From NCBI GenBank assembly GCA_019454185.1, contig CP075368.1:1835649-1899648 (forward strand): 64,000 nucleotides of DNA, in the 5' to 3' direction. The DNA comes from Phycisphaeraceae bacterium (GTDB lineage Bacteria; Planctomycetota; Phycisphaerae; Phycisphaerales; UBA1924). Under the pieces are notes generated by a model that saw nothing but the letters and a program-made list of their open reading frames with translations, was not told the origin of the DNA and did no database searches. Below, piece after piece: positions 43,299 through 52,868 of the stretch; the first letter of the stretch is position 1; each line of letters starts with the position of its first letter. A program made the translations under genes and the position numbers.

Positions 43299-45119
43299 TC
43301 ATCTCGACGCGCTGACCCACACCGGCCGCACCCGCGTCTTCCCGTTGTCGATGCGATACTCGCTCGCAACCTCCGCCGGCTCAACCACGAAACCCGCACG
43401 CGACAATCGCTCGACAGGCAACTCCGGCAGCACCGACCTGTGGGGCGTCTCCCGCACAAGCATCAGCCGCCGCTGTCCCGTCCGCTTCAACTCTTCCATC
43501 AGCGACTCCAGCGATTCGGGCTCCACACCCGACACCGGCACGCGCGGCCCCACATCCTGATACAACCTGATGTGCGTCCCGGCATAGAAGTCATACGCCG
43601 GCGTCCAGTAATCAAGCGAGATCGGAGGAAGCACCGGCGACAACCGCTGCAACTCCTCGAACATCGCCCGCGGATGCCTGTGCGGGTACAGCCGCTCCCG
43701 CCCATACCCGTACCACACACTCTGCCCCAGCGCCATCACAACCACGATCGCGCCCACAACCCATCTCGCCCGCGCCCCCCTCCTCTGCTCCCCCGCCATC
43801 AGCACATGCGTGAAGAACGCCCCGCCCAGCATCGCAAGCGCGGGCCACAGCGGCGTCATATACCTCGCCACACCCTTCCCCAGCACGCTGAACGCCAGCA
43901 ACCCAAGCCCCGCCCACGCGATCACAAACCACAACCCCGCGCCAGCGCACCACGTCCCCCGAGGCCCCCTCCTCACCAGCCACACCACCGACACAATCGC
44001 CATCACCGACCCGATGCCCGACGCGTACGGCACCACCTCCAGATTGCTCAGGATCGACTCGGGATCAAACAACACCAGATTCGCGTCCGTCTCCGACGAA
44101 ACCGCTCGCTTCACCGCCTCCGCGCCGATCCCCTCACCCACAAGACGCATCCATCCGTACACCGCGCCCACCGCCACCAGCGCCATACCCACAGGGTGCG
44201 TCCGCGACATCGCGCCGAAGAAACCCTTGAACGTCTCCCACCGTGCCAGCGGTGCCAGCCCCGCGCCCACCATCGCACCAGCCCCCGCGACCAGCACAGC
44301 ACCCACAACGTGCCCAACCTCATGCACGTTGAGCAGCGTCGGCACGCCGAGTGCAAGCCCTCCCGCCGCCGCGCCCACCGCACGCGCCCGCGCCGAACAC
44401 GCCGCATCCGCACCGATCGCAAGCGCGATCCCCCCATACGCCCCGAGCAGAATCGTCACCACACCCGGCGGTCCCTTCGTGAGTGCCGCCCCTGCCACAG
44501 CGATCCCCCCCACCGCCAACGCGCGCCAGTGCATCCGACGCCGCTCGACGTGGCTCTCATACGCCACATACAGCGCGCCGATCGCAACCACCGTCAACGG
44601 CGCAAGCAAGATGTCGAGCTCCCCCGTCCGCCCCGATCTCACATACAGAATCCCCGTCCCGAGAAAGAGCGAACTCCACCACGCCGCGTGCGATGCCACG
44701 AGATCTCTCCGCGCCGCCGCCGCCGGACTTCTCTCTCGCATCTCCCCCGACGCACCCAGCAACTGCCTCGTCACCACATACGTCGCGACCACCCCCAGCA
44801 TCGCCGCCAGCGCAACCGTCAACCGCAACTCGAACACGCCCGGCACACCATCCCCGCCGAACACCCCTCGCACCCGCGCAATCGCCAACTGGCACCAATA
44901 CACCATCGGCGGCTTCGCCAGGTACGCCTCACCGTTCACCCTGGGAACAACCCACTCACCCATCACGCCCATGTCACGAGCGACAAGGGCCCGCATCGAC
45001 TCCTGCCAGTTCGAGAGCCCGTGCGTCGTCAAACCGACGAACAACACCACCGCGCACAGCGCAACCAGCGTCACGATGTCCTGTCGCACCGAGCGTGGCC
45101 CGAGTGAACCCGTCATCAC
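43299..45119 (-). CDS. GT39/ArnT-type membrane glycosyltransferase
   Basis: 606 residues with ten or more hydrophobic helices. Near the N-terminus, WQESMRALVARDMGVMGEWVVPRVNGEAYLAKPPMVYW is the hallmark of the ArnT/PMT_2 group (acidic residue, GxW, NGExYLxKPPxxYW). These enzymes move a sugar from a polyprenyl-phosphate donor to lipid or protein on the outer face of the inner membrane. Acceptor unknown. Tail-to-tail with mutL, only 6 bp apart. The start MMTGSLG leaves a second ATG possible. Confidence 0.9.
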   Translation of the reverse strand: MMTGSLGPRSVRQDIVTLVALCAVVLFVGLTTHGLSNWQESMRALVARDMGVMGEWVVPRVNGEAYLAKPPMVYWCQLAIARVRGVFGGDGVPGVFELRLTVALAAMLGVVATYVVTRQLLGASGEMRERSPAAAARRDLVASHAAWWSSLFLGTGILYVRSGRTGELDILLAPLTVVAIGALYVAYESHVERRRMHWRALAVGGIAVAGAALTKGPPGVVTILLGAYGGIALAIGADAACSARARAVGAAAGGLALGVPTLLNVHEVGHVVGAVLVAGAGAMVGAGLAPLARWETFKGFFGAMSRTHPVGMALVAVGAVYGWMRLVGEGIGAEAVKRAVSSETDANLVLFDPESILSNLEVVPYASGIGSVMAIVSVVWLVRRGPRGTWCAGAGLWFVIAWAGLGLLAFSVLGKGVARYMTPLWPALAMLGGAFFTHVLMAGEQRRGARARWVVGAIVVVMALGQSVWYGYGRERLYPHRHPRAMFEELQRLSPVLPPISLDYWTPAYDFYAGTHIRLYQDVGPRVPVSGVEPESLESLMEELKRTGQRRLMLVRETPHRSVLPELPVERLSRAGFVVEPAEVASEYRIDNGKTRVRPVWVSASR

Positions 45120-45180
45120 TGCTCCCGCGCCGACTCAACTCCCCTCCAACCACCGTCGGCGCGAAGTACCATCCCCCCCT

Positions 45181-45245
45181 CCGTGCCTCCGTGCCTCCGT
45201 GCCTCCGTGCCTCCGTGCCTTCGTGCCTTCGTGCCTTCGTGCCTC
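45181..45245. repeat. Octamer tandem repeat
   Basis: gtgcctcc four times then gtgccttc three times and a partial copy, directly 3' of pgk. The same octamer recurs at 63893-63940; a different octamer (gtcactcc) is at 59808-59842 and 59966-60002. Confidence 0.9.
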
Positions 45246-45248
45246 TCT

Positions 45249-46454
45249 TCAGGCGTTATCGAGAATCTCGATCGACTGGAACGGCTTGCCCTCGAGCATC
45301 TCAAGCGACGCACCGCCACCCGTCGACACATGCGACATCTTGTCGGCAAGGTTGAACTTCTCCACCGCCGCAGCGGAATCCCCGCCGCCGACGATGCTCG
45401 TCGCGCCCGCCGCCGTCGCACGCCCGATCGCGCTGGCGACCTGCCTCGTCCCCACGCTGAACGCCGCCCACTCGAACACACCCATCGGCCCGTTCCACAC
45501 GATCGTCTTCGCCTTCGAGATCACACCCGAGTAGATCGCCTGTGTCTCCGGCCCGATGTCCAGCCCCATATACCCCGGCTTGATCGAGTCCTTGAACGTC
45601 TGAATATCACCCGCATGCTCAAGGAACTGCGTCGAACACACATGGTCCACAGGCAGGTGCAGGTCGCACTTGTGCTTCGCGGCATCATCAATGATCTTCT
45701 TCGCGAGCGCGATCTTGTCCGTCTCCACGCGGCTCTCCCCCACCTTCCGACCGAGCGCGGCCAGGAACGTGTACGCCATCGCGCCGCCCACGATCACCGC
45801 GCTCGCCTTCGACAGCAGGTTGTCCACCACGCCGATCTTGTCCGACACCTTCGCGCCGCCCAGGATCACCACAAACGGCTTCGCAGGGCTCCGGAGCGCA
45901 TCCCCAAGATACTTCACTTCCTTCTCTACCAGGAACCCCACCACCCGCGGCTTGCCCCCCATCGCCAGCGGCACCGCCACCATCGAAGCATCCGGCCTGT
46001 GGCACGTGCCGAACGCATCATTCACATACACATCCCCGTACGCCGCCAGCTTCCCCGCGAACGCCGCATCCCCCTTCTTCTCACCCTTGTGGAAGCGCAG
46101 GTTCTCAAGCATGAGCACCTCGCCATCCTTCATCGCCGCCACGCCCGCCGCCGACGCGTCGTCCACGCAGTCCTTCGAAGGAAACGCGACCTTCTTCCCG
46201 AGGATCGACTCCAGCTTCGCCGCCGCGTGCCGCAGCGACTCGTGCTCCACATACCCCGTCCCCTCCGGCCGCCCCAGGTGCGACATCAGGATCGCCCGCC
46301 CACCCCGATCAACGATGCTCTGGATCGTCGGCACCGCCGCCCGGATCCGCCGATCATCCGTGATCTCCGAGCCGGACATCGGCACGTTGAAATCCACCCG
46401 AACCAACACGCGCTTCCCGGCGACATCAACCTGTGCGATCGTCTTCTTGGGCAT
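45249..46454 (-). CDS. pgk: Phosphoglycerate kinase
   Basis: 401 residues, usual length. Glycolytic transfer between 1,3-bisphosphoglycerate and ADP. VLVRVDFNVPM near the start, MSHLGRPEG, LENLRFHKGEKKGD, VNDAFGTCHR, PFVVILGGAKVSDKI, TIVWNGPMGVFE, SIVGGGDSAAAVEKF, VSTGGGASLEMLEGK. Single gene; the upstream 149 bp are shared with the divergent HIT gene. Confidence 0.98.
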   Translation of the reverse strand: MPKKTIAQVDVAGKRVLVRVDFNVPMSGSEITDDRRIRAAVPTIQSIVDRGGRAILMSHLGRPEGTGYVEHESLRHAAAKLESILGKKVAFPSKDCVDDASAAGVAAMKDGEVLMLENLRFHKGEKKGDAAFAGKLAAYGDVYVNDAFGTCHRPDASMVAVPLAMGGKPRVVGFLVEKEVKYLGDALRSPAKPFVVILGGAKVSDKIGVVDNLLSKASAVIVGGAMAYTFLAALGRKVGESRVETDKIALAKKIIDDAAKHKCDLHLPVDHVCSTQFLEHAGDIQTFKDSIKPGYMGLDIGPETQAIYSGVISKAKTIVWNGPMGVFEWAAFSVGTRQVASAIGRATAAGATSIVGGGDSAAAVEKFNLADKMSHVSTGGGASLEMLEGKPFQSIEILDNA

Positions 46455-46603
46455 GGGACAGGACTCCAGAATTCAGCCGCCAAGCGGCCGTGAGTGTGCG
46501 ACATCCGAACTCATCCCCCACCATTCGCCGCATGATAGGTACGCACACACACCCCGTACGCCGCCGACACTCGAATCCCGCCCCGACTTCATACACTCCC
46601 CCT

Positions 46604-47035
46604 ATGCCCGACACCATCTTCTCCAAGATCATCCGAGGCGAGATCCCCTGCCACAAGGTCTATGAGGACGCCCACGTTCTCGCCTTCCTCGACATCGGCC
46701 CCCTGAGCCACGGCCACACGCTGGTCATCCCCAAGGAACCCGCGGCCACACTCGATGCTCTCTCCGATGAGTCCGCCGCCGCCCTCGGGCGCGTCCTCCC
46801 CCGCCTCTGCCGCGCCGTCATGAAGGCCACCGGCGCAACCGCCTACAACGTCCTCCAGAACAACGGCGCGGATGCCCATCAGGCCGTCTTCCACGTCCAC
46901 TTCCACATCATCCCCAAGTTCCCCTCACGCCCCTCCGGCTCATCCGGGCTCGGCATCACGTGGAACACGGGCAAGTTGGATGCCGAGACCGCCAAGTCCC
47001 TCGTCGGATCAATCTCAGCCGCCGTATCCGCGTGA
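46604..47035 (+). CDS. HIT-family nucleotide hydrolase
   Basis: 143 residues. IFSKIIRGEIPCHKVYEDAHVLAFLDIGPLSHGHTLVIPK and the histidine triad HVHFHIIPKF give an Hint-type HIT protein, hydrolysing AMP-linked compounds. ATG 46604 follows ACACTCCCCCT without a good ribosome-binding site; the family start is clear. Divergent from pgk. Confidence 0.95.
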   Translation: MPDTIFSKIIRGEIPCHKVYEDAHVLAFLDIGPLSHGHTLVIPKEPAATLDALSDESAAALGRVLPRLCRAVMKATGATAYNVLQNNGADAHQAVFHVHFHIIPKFPSRPSGSSGLGITWNTGKLDAETAKSLVGSISAAVSA

Positions 47036-47056
47036 CCCGTGCGCAGGACAACCGCC

Positions 47057-47311
47057 ATGTCCGATCAAGCTAACGTCCTCGCACGCGACGGAAACACTGC
47101 CGTAGTGCACCTCTCCGGCCGCGCCTTCCCCGCCATCGCCATGCAAGGCGACACGTTCTTTCACATGATCCAACGCATTCGTGCGGCACACACCGCCGCG
47201 ACTCGTGATGAATGCAACGAGGAACTCCAGTACCTGCTTGCCGACCTCGAAGAGCAACTGGCCTTCTACGAGCGAACGCTCAAAGCCAACTCAGTTTCGC
47301 TGCCATATTGA
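47057..47311 (+). CDS. Small protein, possibly DUF6959-like
   Basis: 84 residues from ATG 47057 (MSDQANVLARDGNTAVVHLSGRAFPAIAMQGDTFFHMIQRI). A beta-rich start with RxFPxxxxQGD and a helical end (DECNEELQYLLADLEEQLAFYERTL). The RxFPGxxxQGD pattern recalls DUF6959 proteins; this is from memory and uncertain. 21 bp after the HIT gene, same strand. Confidence 0.7.
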   Translation: MSDQANVLARDGNTAVVHLSGRAFPAIAMQGDTFFHMIQRIRAAHTAATRDECNEELQYLLADLEEQLAFYERTLKANSVSLPY

Positions 47312-47326
47312 GACCCCGGATTCCTC

Positions 47327-47770
47327 GTGCTCAACTCCATCGAACAACTCGCCCGCGATGCCGCTGCTGCGCTTGGTCCGCGCTGGGACAGCATCGCCAT
47401 CCTCGCGATCCTCGCAGCACCCGCCTCATTCTCGCTGACCGCCGCGTTCCTCGCTCGTCCCCTTGGGCACCGACTCAGCCGCGATCACACATCCGCCAGC
47501 AACCGCCGCCCACACCCCGCCGATCCCCTCCGAGCTACGCTCTTCTCCATCGCTCGCATCCTCACGCCCATCGCACTGATCGCCGCGATCTGCCTCGGCA
47601 TCTTGTACTTCAACGCCATGCTCGACAGCGGCACACGACGCTGGGGCGGCAAGAACGGCATGGGTTCATGGCTCATCCTGTCGTGCGCAGGTGTGCTCTG
47701 GATCGGAGCCTCATGGCTCTGGAGCGCGCGCGATGACATGGCGTCATGGCTTGAACGAAAACGTGCATGA
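47327..47770 (+). CDS. Small membrane protein of unknown function
   Basis: 147 residues from GTG 47327. Three hydrophobic helices (about 23-45, 72-95, 112-132) with a basic loop between the first two. No family recognised. 15 bp after the previous gene, so probably the same operon as HIT. Confidence 0.7.
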   Translation: MLNSIEQLARDAAAALGPRWDSIAILAILAAPASFSLTAAFLARPLGHRLSRDHTSASNRRPHPADPLRATLFSIARILTPIALIAAICLGILYFNAMLDSGTRRWGGKNGMGSWLILSCAGVLWIGASWLWSARDDMASWLERKRA

Positions 47771-48225
47771 GCAATACATCCCGATGAGAGAGCACCGACT
47801 CCACTTGCAACTCATTCTCATGTTGCTTTCTTCCACACATTTGGCTTGACCACTCTCGCTTCATCGCGTATCTTCTACGCACACCAATGCGCACTGTCCT
47901 CACACATCGCTCGCTCCCAATCGCCCATCCGGGCACGCTCAGCCGCTAAGCCGAGCGCGGGGGCCTCCTCCACCCACATCCAACGCCACAGCGAATCCGG
48001 CTTCTCGCCGCGATCTCCGCAGATTCCGCACCCACGCGGCTATCGGCGATCGTCGCGCCGCACCGATCGCTGACGCTCCGACTCCACCCGGGCCGAACCG
48101 GCCGCGATCCCATCACTTGGGCACCCGCGCGCCGGCCACCTCGCGCCCGCCGACTTCACTGACATCGTTCTTACACCCGCGCCCGCGGCTCGTGGCCACG
48201 TGCGCTCATTCCGAAAGTGCCCATC
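47771..48225. other. Intergenic region, 455 bp
   Basis: Nothing recognised apart from leader sequence for the next gene. Short open frames here are not supported by codon pattern. Confidence 0.5.
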
Positions 48226-49011
48226 ATGGATGGCAACCAGATCCTTCGTGACTTCGCCCGCATCGGCGCCCGCGCCGTCGTCCAGGCCGACCGCAGCAGC
48301 TCGCGCCTGCGCCTCGACATCCGCTCGGACCGCAAGGGCGAGTTCTTCCACGTCAGCATCGGTGACGATGTCGCCGTCCGCGCTGTCGACATCAAGCCCG
48401 GCATGCGCCATCTCCTCCTCCTCGCCGATCGCCTCGACGCGCCCAAGGACCGCTTCCTCTGCGGCCACGATGAACGCCACTGGTTCGTCGCCGCCGTACC
48501 CGGCGAGCGTGGCATCTCCGGTGTCCGCGCCGCCATGGAAGCCCTGAAGCCCGAAGCCGTCCGCGAAGCACAGGCCCGACTCGGCCTCCGCGATGCGGCC
48601 CAGTTCCGTCGCAAGAACCGCGCGTTCATCCGCCAGGGTGAATGGTTCTTCGTGCCGACTCCCGACGCTGTGATCGACCTTGACATGATCCTCCGTGACG
48701 AGCCGATCTCACGAGGACGTGGCAAGCCCCACATCGTCGAGCGTCTCGCCCGCATCGGCGGCGAGCCGGTTTACGTCTCCCACCGTGCGCCCAACGGGCT
48801 CACGCGCGATCAGTACACCTCGCTGATCGCACGCGACCCCCGCGCCCGGAACTCGAACTGGCGCATCATGGTCCGCAACGCGACCGTGTACGCAAACGGA
48901 CGCGTACGACACCCCGACCACGCCACCATCCACCTCAACGGTTGGCACCGCGTGGAGATGAACACCGAGAGCCGCGCGCCCGCTATGCAGCACGTCGCGT
49001 TCCTCGACTGA
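48226..49011 (+). CDS. Soluble protein of unknown function
   Basis: 261 residues, no signal peptide or membrane helix. N-terminal part (DFARIGARAVVQADRSSSRLRLDIRSDRKGEFFHVSIGDD) is beta-rich. The middle has GMRHLLLLADRLDAPKDRFLCGHDERHWFVAAVPG and the end VYANGRVRHPDHATIHLNGWHRVEMNTESR. I do not recognise the family. A GTG 9 nt upstream is an alternative start. It stands alone, with a terminator downstream. Confidence 0.8.
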   Translation: MDGNQILRDFARIGARAVVQADRSSSRLRLDIRSDRKGEFFHVSIGDDVAVRAVDIKPGMRHLLLLADRLDAPKDRFLCGHDERHWFVAAVPGERGISGVRAAMEALKPEAVREAQARLGLRDAAQFRRKNRAFIRQGEWFFVPTPDAVIDLDMILRDEPISRGRGKPHIVERLARIGGEPVYVSHRAPNGLTRDQYTSLIARDPRARNSNWRIMVRNATVYANGRVRHPDHATIHLNGWHRVEMNTESRAPAMQHVAFLD

Positions 49012-49084
49012 TCACGATCGCGGGTGCCGGTTCGCCAACACCGACTCCGGACGGCTCCCAACCCTCCGGCTCCAACACACCCCC

Positions 49085-49128
49085 AAGCCCCGGCCGCACA
49101 CAGTGGCGCCGGGGCTTTCTCTTTTCAT
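49085..49128 (+). terminator. Factor-independent terminator
   Basis: agccccggc and gccggggct pair across a 15-nt loop (about 49087-49121), followed by ttctctttt. Confidence 0.75.
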
Positions 49129-49287
49129 TTCCGTGTGACGTGTCAAATGCAAGACTTCACGGATCAAACACCTTGCAACACTCCTCCCTCCTCATGCCGC
49201 GGCGTAGCATCTTCAGCCATTCAAGACGAACTTGAATACCTTTCACCCACGCCCGCCAACACGCCCGCAATCCGAACGCCTCAACCC

Positions 49288-50367
49288 ATGGCACGCATTG
49301 TCGCCATACTCGCGATCGCAGCCACGCTACGCGGCTCCTCCCTCGCCCAACCCGCGCCCGACTCCCCCCCGATCCAACACACCGCACACCACGACGGCAT
49401 GGTCTGGATTCCCGGCGGCTCCTTCACCATGGGCAGCACAGATCCCCTCGCACGTCCCGACGAGCAGCCGCCCCACACCGTCAACCTCTCCGGCTTCTGG
49501 ATCGATCGCACCGAGGTCACCAACGCCCAGTTCCGCGCCTTCATCGAAGCCACCGGCTACATCACACTCGCCGAGCGGCCCGTTGACTGGGAAGAACTCA
49601 AGAAGCAGGTCCCAGCCGGAACACCCAGGCCACCCGAAGAGATGCTCCAACCCGGTTCGCTCGTCTTCATCAAACCACGCATCAAGCCAGGTCAAGGCCC
49701 GATCCCCGATCTCTCATGGTGGCAGTGGACACCCGGCGCAAACTGGCGTCACCCCGAAGGACCCAACTCCACCATCGACGGTCGCGACAACCACCCAGTC
49801 GTCCACATCGCATGGCACGACGCCGTCGCCTTCGCCCAATGGGCCGGTAAACGCCTCCCGACCGAAGCCGAGTGGGAATACGCCGCAAGAGGCGGCATCC
49901 CCGGCGCGCCGAACACTTGGGGATCAGAACCCATCGACCCCACACGCGCCAACACGTGGCAAGGCCTCTTCCCCGTGATGAACTCGCGCGAAGACGGCTT
50001 CGAAGGCACCGCCCCCGTCGGTTCCTTTCCCCCTAACGGCTACGGACTACTCGACATGGGCGGCAACGTCTGGGAGTGGTGCGCCGACCTTTACGACGCG
50101 GGCCACTACGCCGATCGAGTCCGCGCCGAAGCCATCATCTCAAACCCAAAGGGTCCCGTCATCGCCCGCGATCCGCGAAATCCACTCACCGCGGACAGCC
50201 GCATCCAGCGCGGCGGTTCATTCCTTTGCAACGACTCATACTGCGCCTCATACCGACCCGCCGCACGCATGGGATCCTCCTCCGACACCGGCATGTCCCA
50301 CGTCGGGTTCCGCTGCGTCGCGGATGCGCCGCAGACCTCACTCCAAACTGGAGACGACGCACCATGA
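49288..50367 (+). CDS. Formylglycine-generating enzyme (catalytic type)
   Basis: 359 residues. Signal-like start (IVAILAIAATLRGSSLAQ), so it may act in the periplasm or be membrane-linked. FGE-sulfatase domain: MVWIPGGSFTMGS, FWIDRTEVTNAQFRAFIEATGY, KRLPTEAEWEYAARGG, GYGLLDMGGNVWEWCADLY. The active-site Cys pair is present in GGSFLCNDSYCASYRPAARM, as in true FGE. It would convert the Cys of the sulfatase at 53839 to formylglycine. First gene of a same-strand cluster to 57338. Longer upstream frames lack conserved sequence. Confidence 0.93.
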   Translation: MARIVAILAIAATLRGSSLAQPAPDSPPIQHTAHHDGMVWIPGGSFTMGSTDPLARPDEQPPHTVNLSGFWIDRTEVTNAQFRAFIEATGYITLAERPVDWEELKKQVPAGTPRPPEEMLQPGSLVFIKPRIKPGQGPIPDLSWWQWTPGANWRHPEGPNSTIDGRDNHPVVHIAWHDAVAFAQWAGKRLPTEAEWEYAARGGIPGAPNTWGSEPIDPTRANTWQGLFPVMNSREDGFEGTAPVGSFPPNGYGLLDMGGNVWEWCADLYDAGHYADRVRAEAIISNPKGPVIARDPRNPLTADSRIQRGGSFLCNDSYCASYRPAARMGSSSDTGMSHVGFRCVADAPQTSLQTGDDAP

Positions 50368-50648
50368 CTGCCCGCCGCTCACGGAGTGAGCCATCTTCGC
50401 TCGCGCATCATGCACGCGATCCTCGCCGCATTCCCCACGTCATGTTCGATGTCGAAGTCGACTGGAAGCCCTACCAGGAGATGCATGTCGGCGGCAGTGC
50501 CGAGGCCCAGTTCTTCCTCTACCCGCCCACGCTCCACCTCTCCGAGCCCGCCGCTGGCGGATACCCATGGCACAAACTCCCGCCGGGGCTCGAACGCACC
50601 GAAGCCGTTCCGTTGACCCTCCAGGACTCAACCCAGCCACAACCGTAA
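50364..50648 (+). CDS. Small protein coupled to FGE
   Basis: 94 residues; ATG overlaps the FGE stop (ATGA). A Ser/Arg-rich start leads to MFDVEVDWKPYQEMHVGGSAEAQFFLYPPTLHLSE and a Pro-rich end. No family recognised; an internal ATG (about 50440) could be the real start. Confidence 0.6.
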   Translation: MTARRSRSEPSSLAHHARDPRRIPHVMFDVEVDWKPYQEMHVGGSAEAQFFLYPPTLHLSEPAAGGYPWHKLPPGLERTEAVPLTLQDSTQPQP

Positions 50649-50694
50649 CCCACGCACGCGGCTGCACACACGCCGCACCATCAGGAGTCTCATC

Positions 50695-52119
50695 TTGCTG
50701 ACAGGATCCCGCATCATCGCCTCAACGCTCATCGCCGCATCCACATTCGCCCCGATCTGCGCAAACGCCCTCCAGCCCAAGCCCGCGGCACACTCCATCA
50801 CAGATGCCGAGGCCCTCACCATCGCCACCGAGGCCTATTACTACTTCTACCCGCTGATCTCCATGGAGATCACCCGCCGCCAGCTCACCAACATCGATGC
50901 GGGCAAGGAACTCGGCCGTGGCCCATCCAATACTTTCGTCCACATGCGGGCATTCCCACCCGCCGACCTGAAGGCGGTCGTTCGCCCCAACTTCGATACC
51001 CTCTACTCCTCCGCCTGGCTCGACCTCACCGCCGAGCCGGTCGTCGTCTCCGCTCCTGACACCGCGGGTCGTTACTACCTCCTTCCCATGCTCGATATGT
51101 GGTCAGATGTCTTCGCTGTCCCCGGCAAGCGCACGTCCGGCACCGGAGCTGCGTCGTACGTCGTCGTCGGCCCCGGCTGGAGCGGCGTGGTTCCTTCCGG
51201 CCTCCAGCGCATCGATGCGACGACACCCCACGTCTGGATCATCGGCCGCACCCAGACCAACGGCCCCGCTGACTACGCCAATGTCCACAAGGTGCAGGAC
51301 GGCTTCACCATCACACCACTCTCGAACTGGCGCTCAAAGTCGCCCTACACGCCCCCGCCCGTCGTGGTCGATCCCGCCGTCGACATGAAAACCCCGCCCA
51401 AGACCCAGGTCGACACGATGAAGGGCGTCCCCTACTTCACGCTCGCCGCCGAGCTGCTCGGCACCAACCCTCCCCACATCACCGACTGGTCGGCCATCGC
51501 CCGCATGAGCCGCATCGGCATCGTGCCGGGCCAACCCTTCGACACCGCCGCCGTCGATCCCGCCCTCCTCGATCGCGCTGTCGCCGCCGCTCAGAAGAAC
51601 ATGGCCGACAAGGTGCCGACCCTCGCCCGCGTCACCAACGGCTGGCAGATGAACACCGACACCATGGGTGTCTACGGCAACTACTACCTGAAGCGAGCGA
51701 TCGTCGCCGCTTTGGGTCTTGGCGCCAATCAACCCGAGGACGCCATCTACCCCCTCTGCATCGCAGATGCCGACGGCAAGCCCCTCGTCGGCGAGAACAA
51801 CTACATCCTCCACTTCAGCAAAGAGCAACTCCCCCCCGTCGACGCCTTCTGGTCCATCACAATGTACGACGCCGAGGGCTTCCAGGTCGCCAACCCCATC
51901 AACCGCTTCGCCATCGGTGATCGCGATGCGCTCAAGCGCAACGCCGACGGCTCCATCGACATCTACATCCAGCACGCCAGCCCCGGTGCCGACAAAGAAT
52001 CCAACTGGCTCCCCGCCCCCGCCTCAGGCCACATCGGTGTCACCATGCGCCTCTACGCACCCCGCGCCGAAGCGCTCGACGGCCGATGGGTGCCCCCCGC
52101 TGTCCGCCGCACAAACTGA
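50695..52119 (+). CDS. DUF1254/DUF1214-type exported protein
   Basis: 474 residues from TTG with CAGGAG before it. Signal peptide (SRIIASTLIAASTFAPICANA). DUF1254 part: EAYYYFYPLISMEITRRQLTN, RAFPPADLKAVVRPNFDTLYSSAWLDL, YYLLPMLDMWSDVFAVPGKRTSG, and VVGPGWSG. DUF1214 part near the C-terminus: VDAFWSITMYDAEGFQVANPINRFAIGDR and LPAPASGHIGVTMRLYAP. Biochemical role unknown; such proteins often sit near sulfatases. Confidence 0.92.
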   Translation: MLTGSRIIASTLIAASTFAPICANALQPKPAAHSITDAEALTIATEAYYYFYPLISMEITRRQLTNIDAGKELGRGPSNTFVHMRAFPPADLKAVVRPNFDTLYSSAWLDLTAEPVVVSAPDTAGRYYLLPMLDMWSDVFAVPGKRTSGTGAASYVVVGPGWSGVVPSGLQRIDATTPHVWIIGRTQTNGPADYANVHKVQDGFTITPLSNWRSKSPYTPPPVVVDPAVDMKTPPKTQVDTMKGVPYFTLAAELLGTNPPHITDWSAIARMSRIGIVPGQPFDTAAVDPALLDRAVAAAQKNMADKVPTLARVTNGWQMNTDTMGVYGNYYLKRAIVAALGLGANQPEDAIYPLCIADADGKPLVGENNYILHFSKEQLPPVDAFWSITMYDAEGFQVANPINRFAIGDRDALKRNADGSIDIYIQHASPGADKESNWLPAPASGHIGVTMRLYAPRAEALDGRWVPPAVRRTN

Positions 52120-52188
52120 TACGCTCCCGTCTCCACAGCCGCACATCAACGGCCCTCATGGAGCAGGGCCGACACAGAGGAACCCTGT

Positions 52189-52755
52189 ATGACAAACATC
52201 CGCATCGCACTCACGACCCTGCTCTCGATCATCGCTGTCGCGCTCATCTCCGGATGCTCCACAGCCCCCAAGGCCGAGAATCAGGAAGTATTCATCGACG
52301 AGGCCCGCGCCGCAACCCGCTGGTTCGAACGCCAGGTCCCCGGCTTGCGCGAGCAGATCAACAACTCCGCCGGATACCTCATCTACCCCGAAGTCGGCCA
52401 GTGGGGCATCGTCTTCGGAGGCGGCCAGTACGGCCGCGCCATGGTCAACAAGCCAAACGGCACACAGATCGGCTGGGGAGCACTCAACACCGGCTCCTTC
52501 GGCCTCCAGGCAGGCGTCCGCGGCTTCAAAATGCTCGTCGTCATCCAGGACGAAGCAACGATGGAGAAGTTCAAGGCCAACAAACTGAGCGGCTCCGTCA
52601 CTGGCGTCGTTGTCGTCGCCCAGGAAGGCACCAGCGCGGTCGGACGCTTCGAGAACGGCGTCGCCATCTATCAGGGCGCAAGCTCAGGCCTCATGGCTGG
52701 CGTGAACGTTGCCCTCGACTACCTCCGCTACCAGCCCCTCGGCTACACCGAATAA
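52189..52755 (+). CDS. SYLF (Ysc84-like) domain lipoprotein
   Basis: 188 residues. Lipobox IAVALISGC. SYLF/Ysc84 domain, a lipid-binding fold: SAGYLIYPEVGQWGIVFGGGQYGRAMVNKPNGTQIGW, GSFGLQAGVRGFKMLVVIQDEATMEKFKANKL, VVVVAQEGTSAVGRFENGVAIYQGASSGLMAG. Probably at the outer membrane inner leaflet. 69 bp after the DUF1254 gene. Confidence 0.9.
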   Translation: MTNIRIALTTLLSIIAVALISGCSTAPKAENQEVFIDEARAATRWFERQVPGLREQINNSAGYLIYPEVGQWGIVFGGGQYGRAMVNKPNGTQIGWGALNTGSFGLQAGVRGFKMLVVIQDEATMEKFKANKLSGSVTGVVVVAQEGTSAVGRFENGVAIYQGASSGLMAGVNVALDYLRYQPLGYTE

Positions 52756-52868
52756 GCAACCCGTCACACGCACACTCACCCCTGGACGCGCCACCTCGCG
52801 TCCCGGGACTTCATCCCCGAGCATCGCACGCTCGATTCCCCATCGCCACTCCACACCGGAATGTCCAT

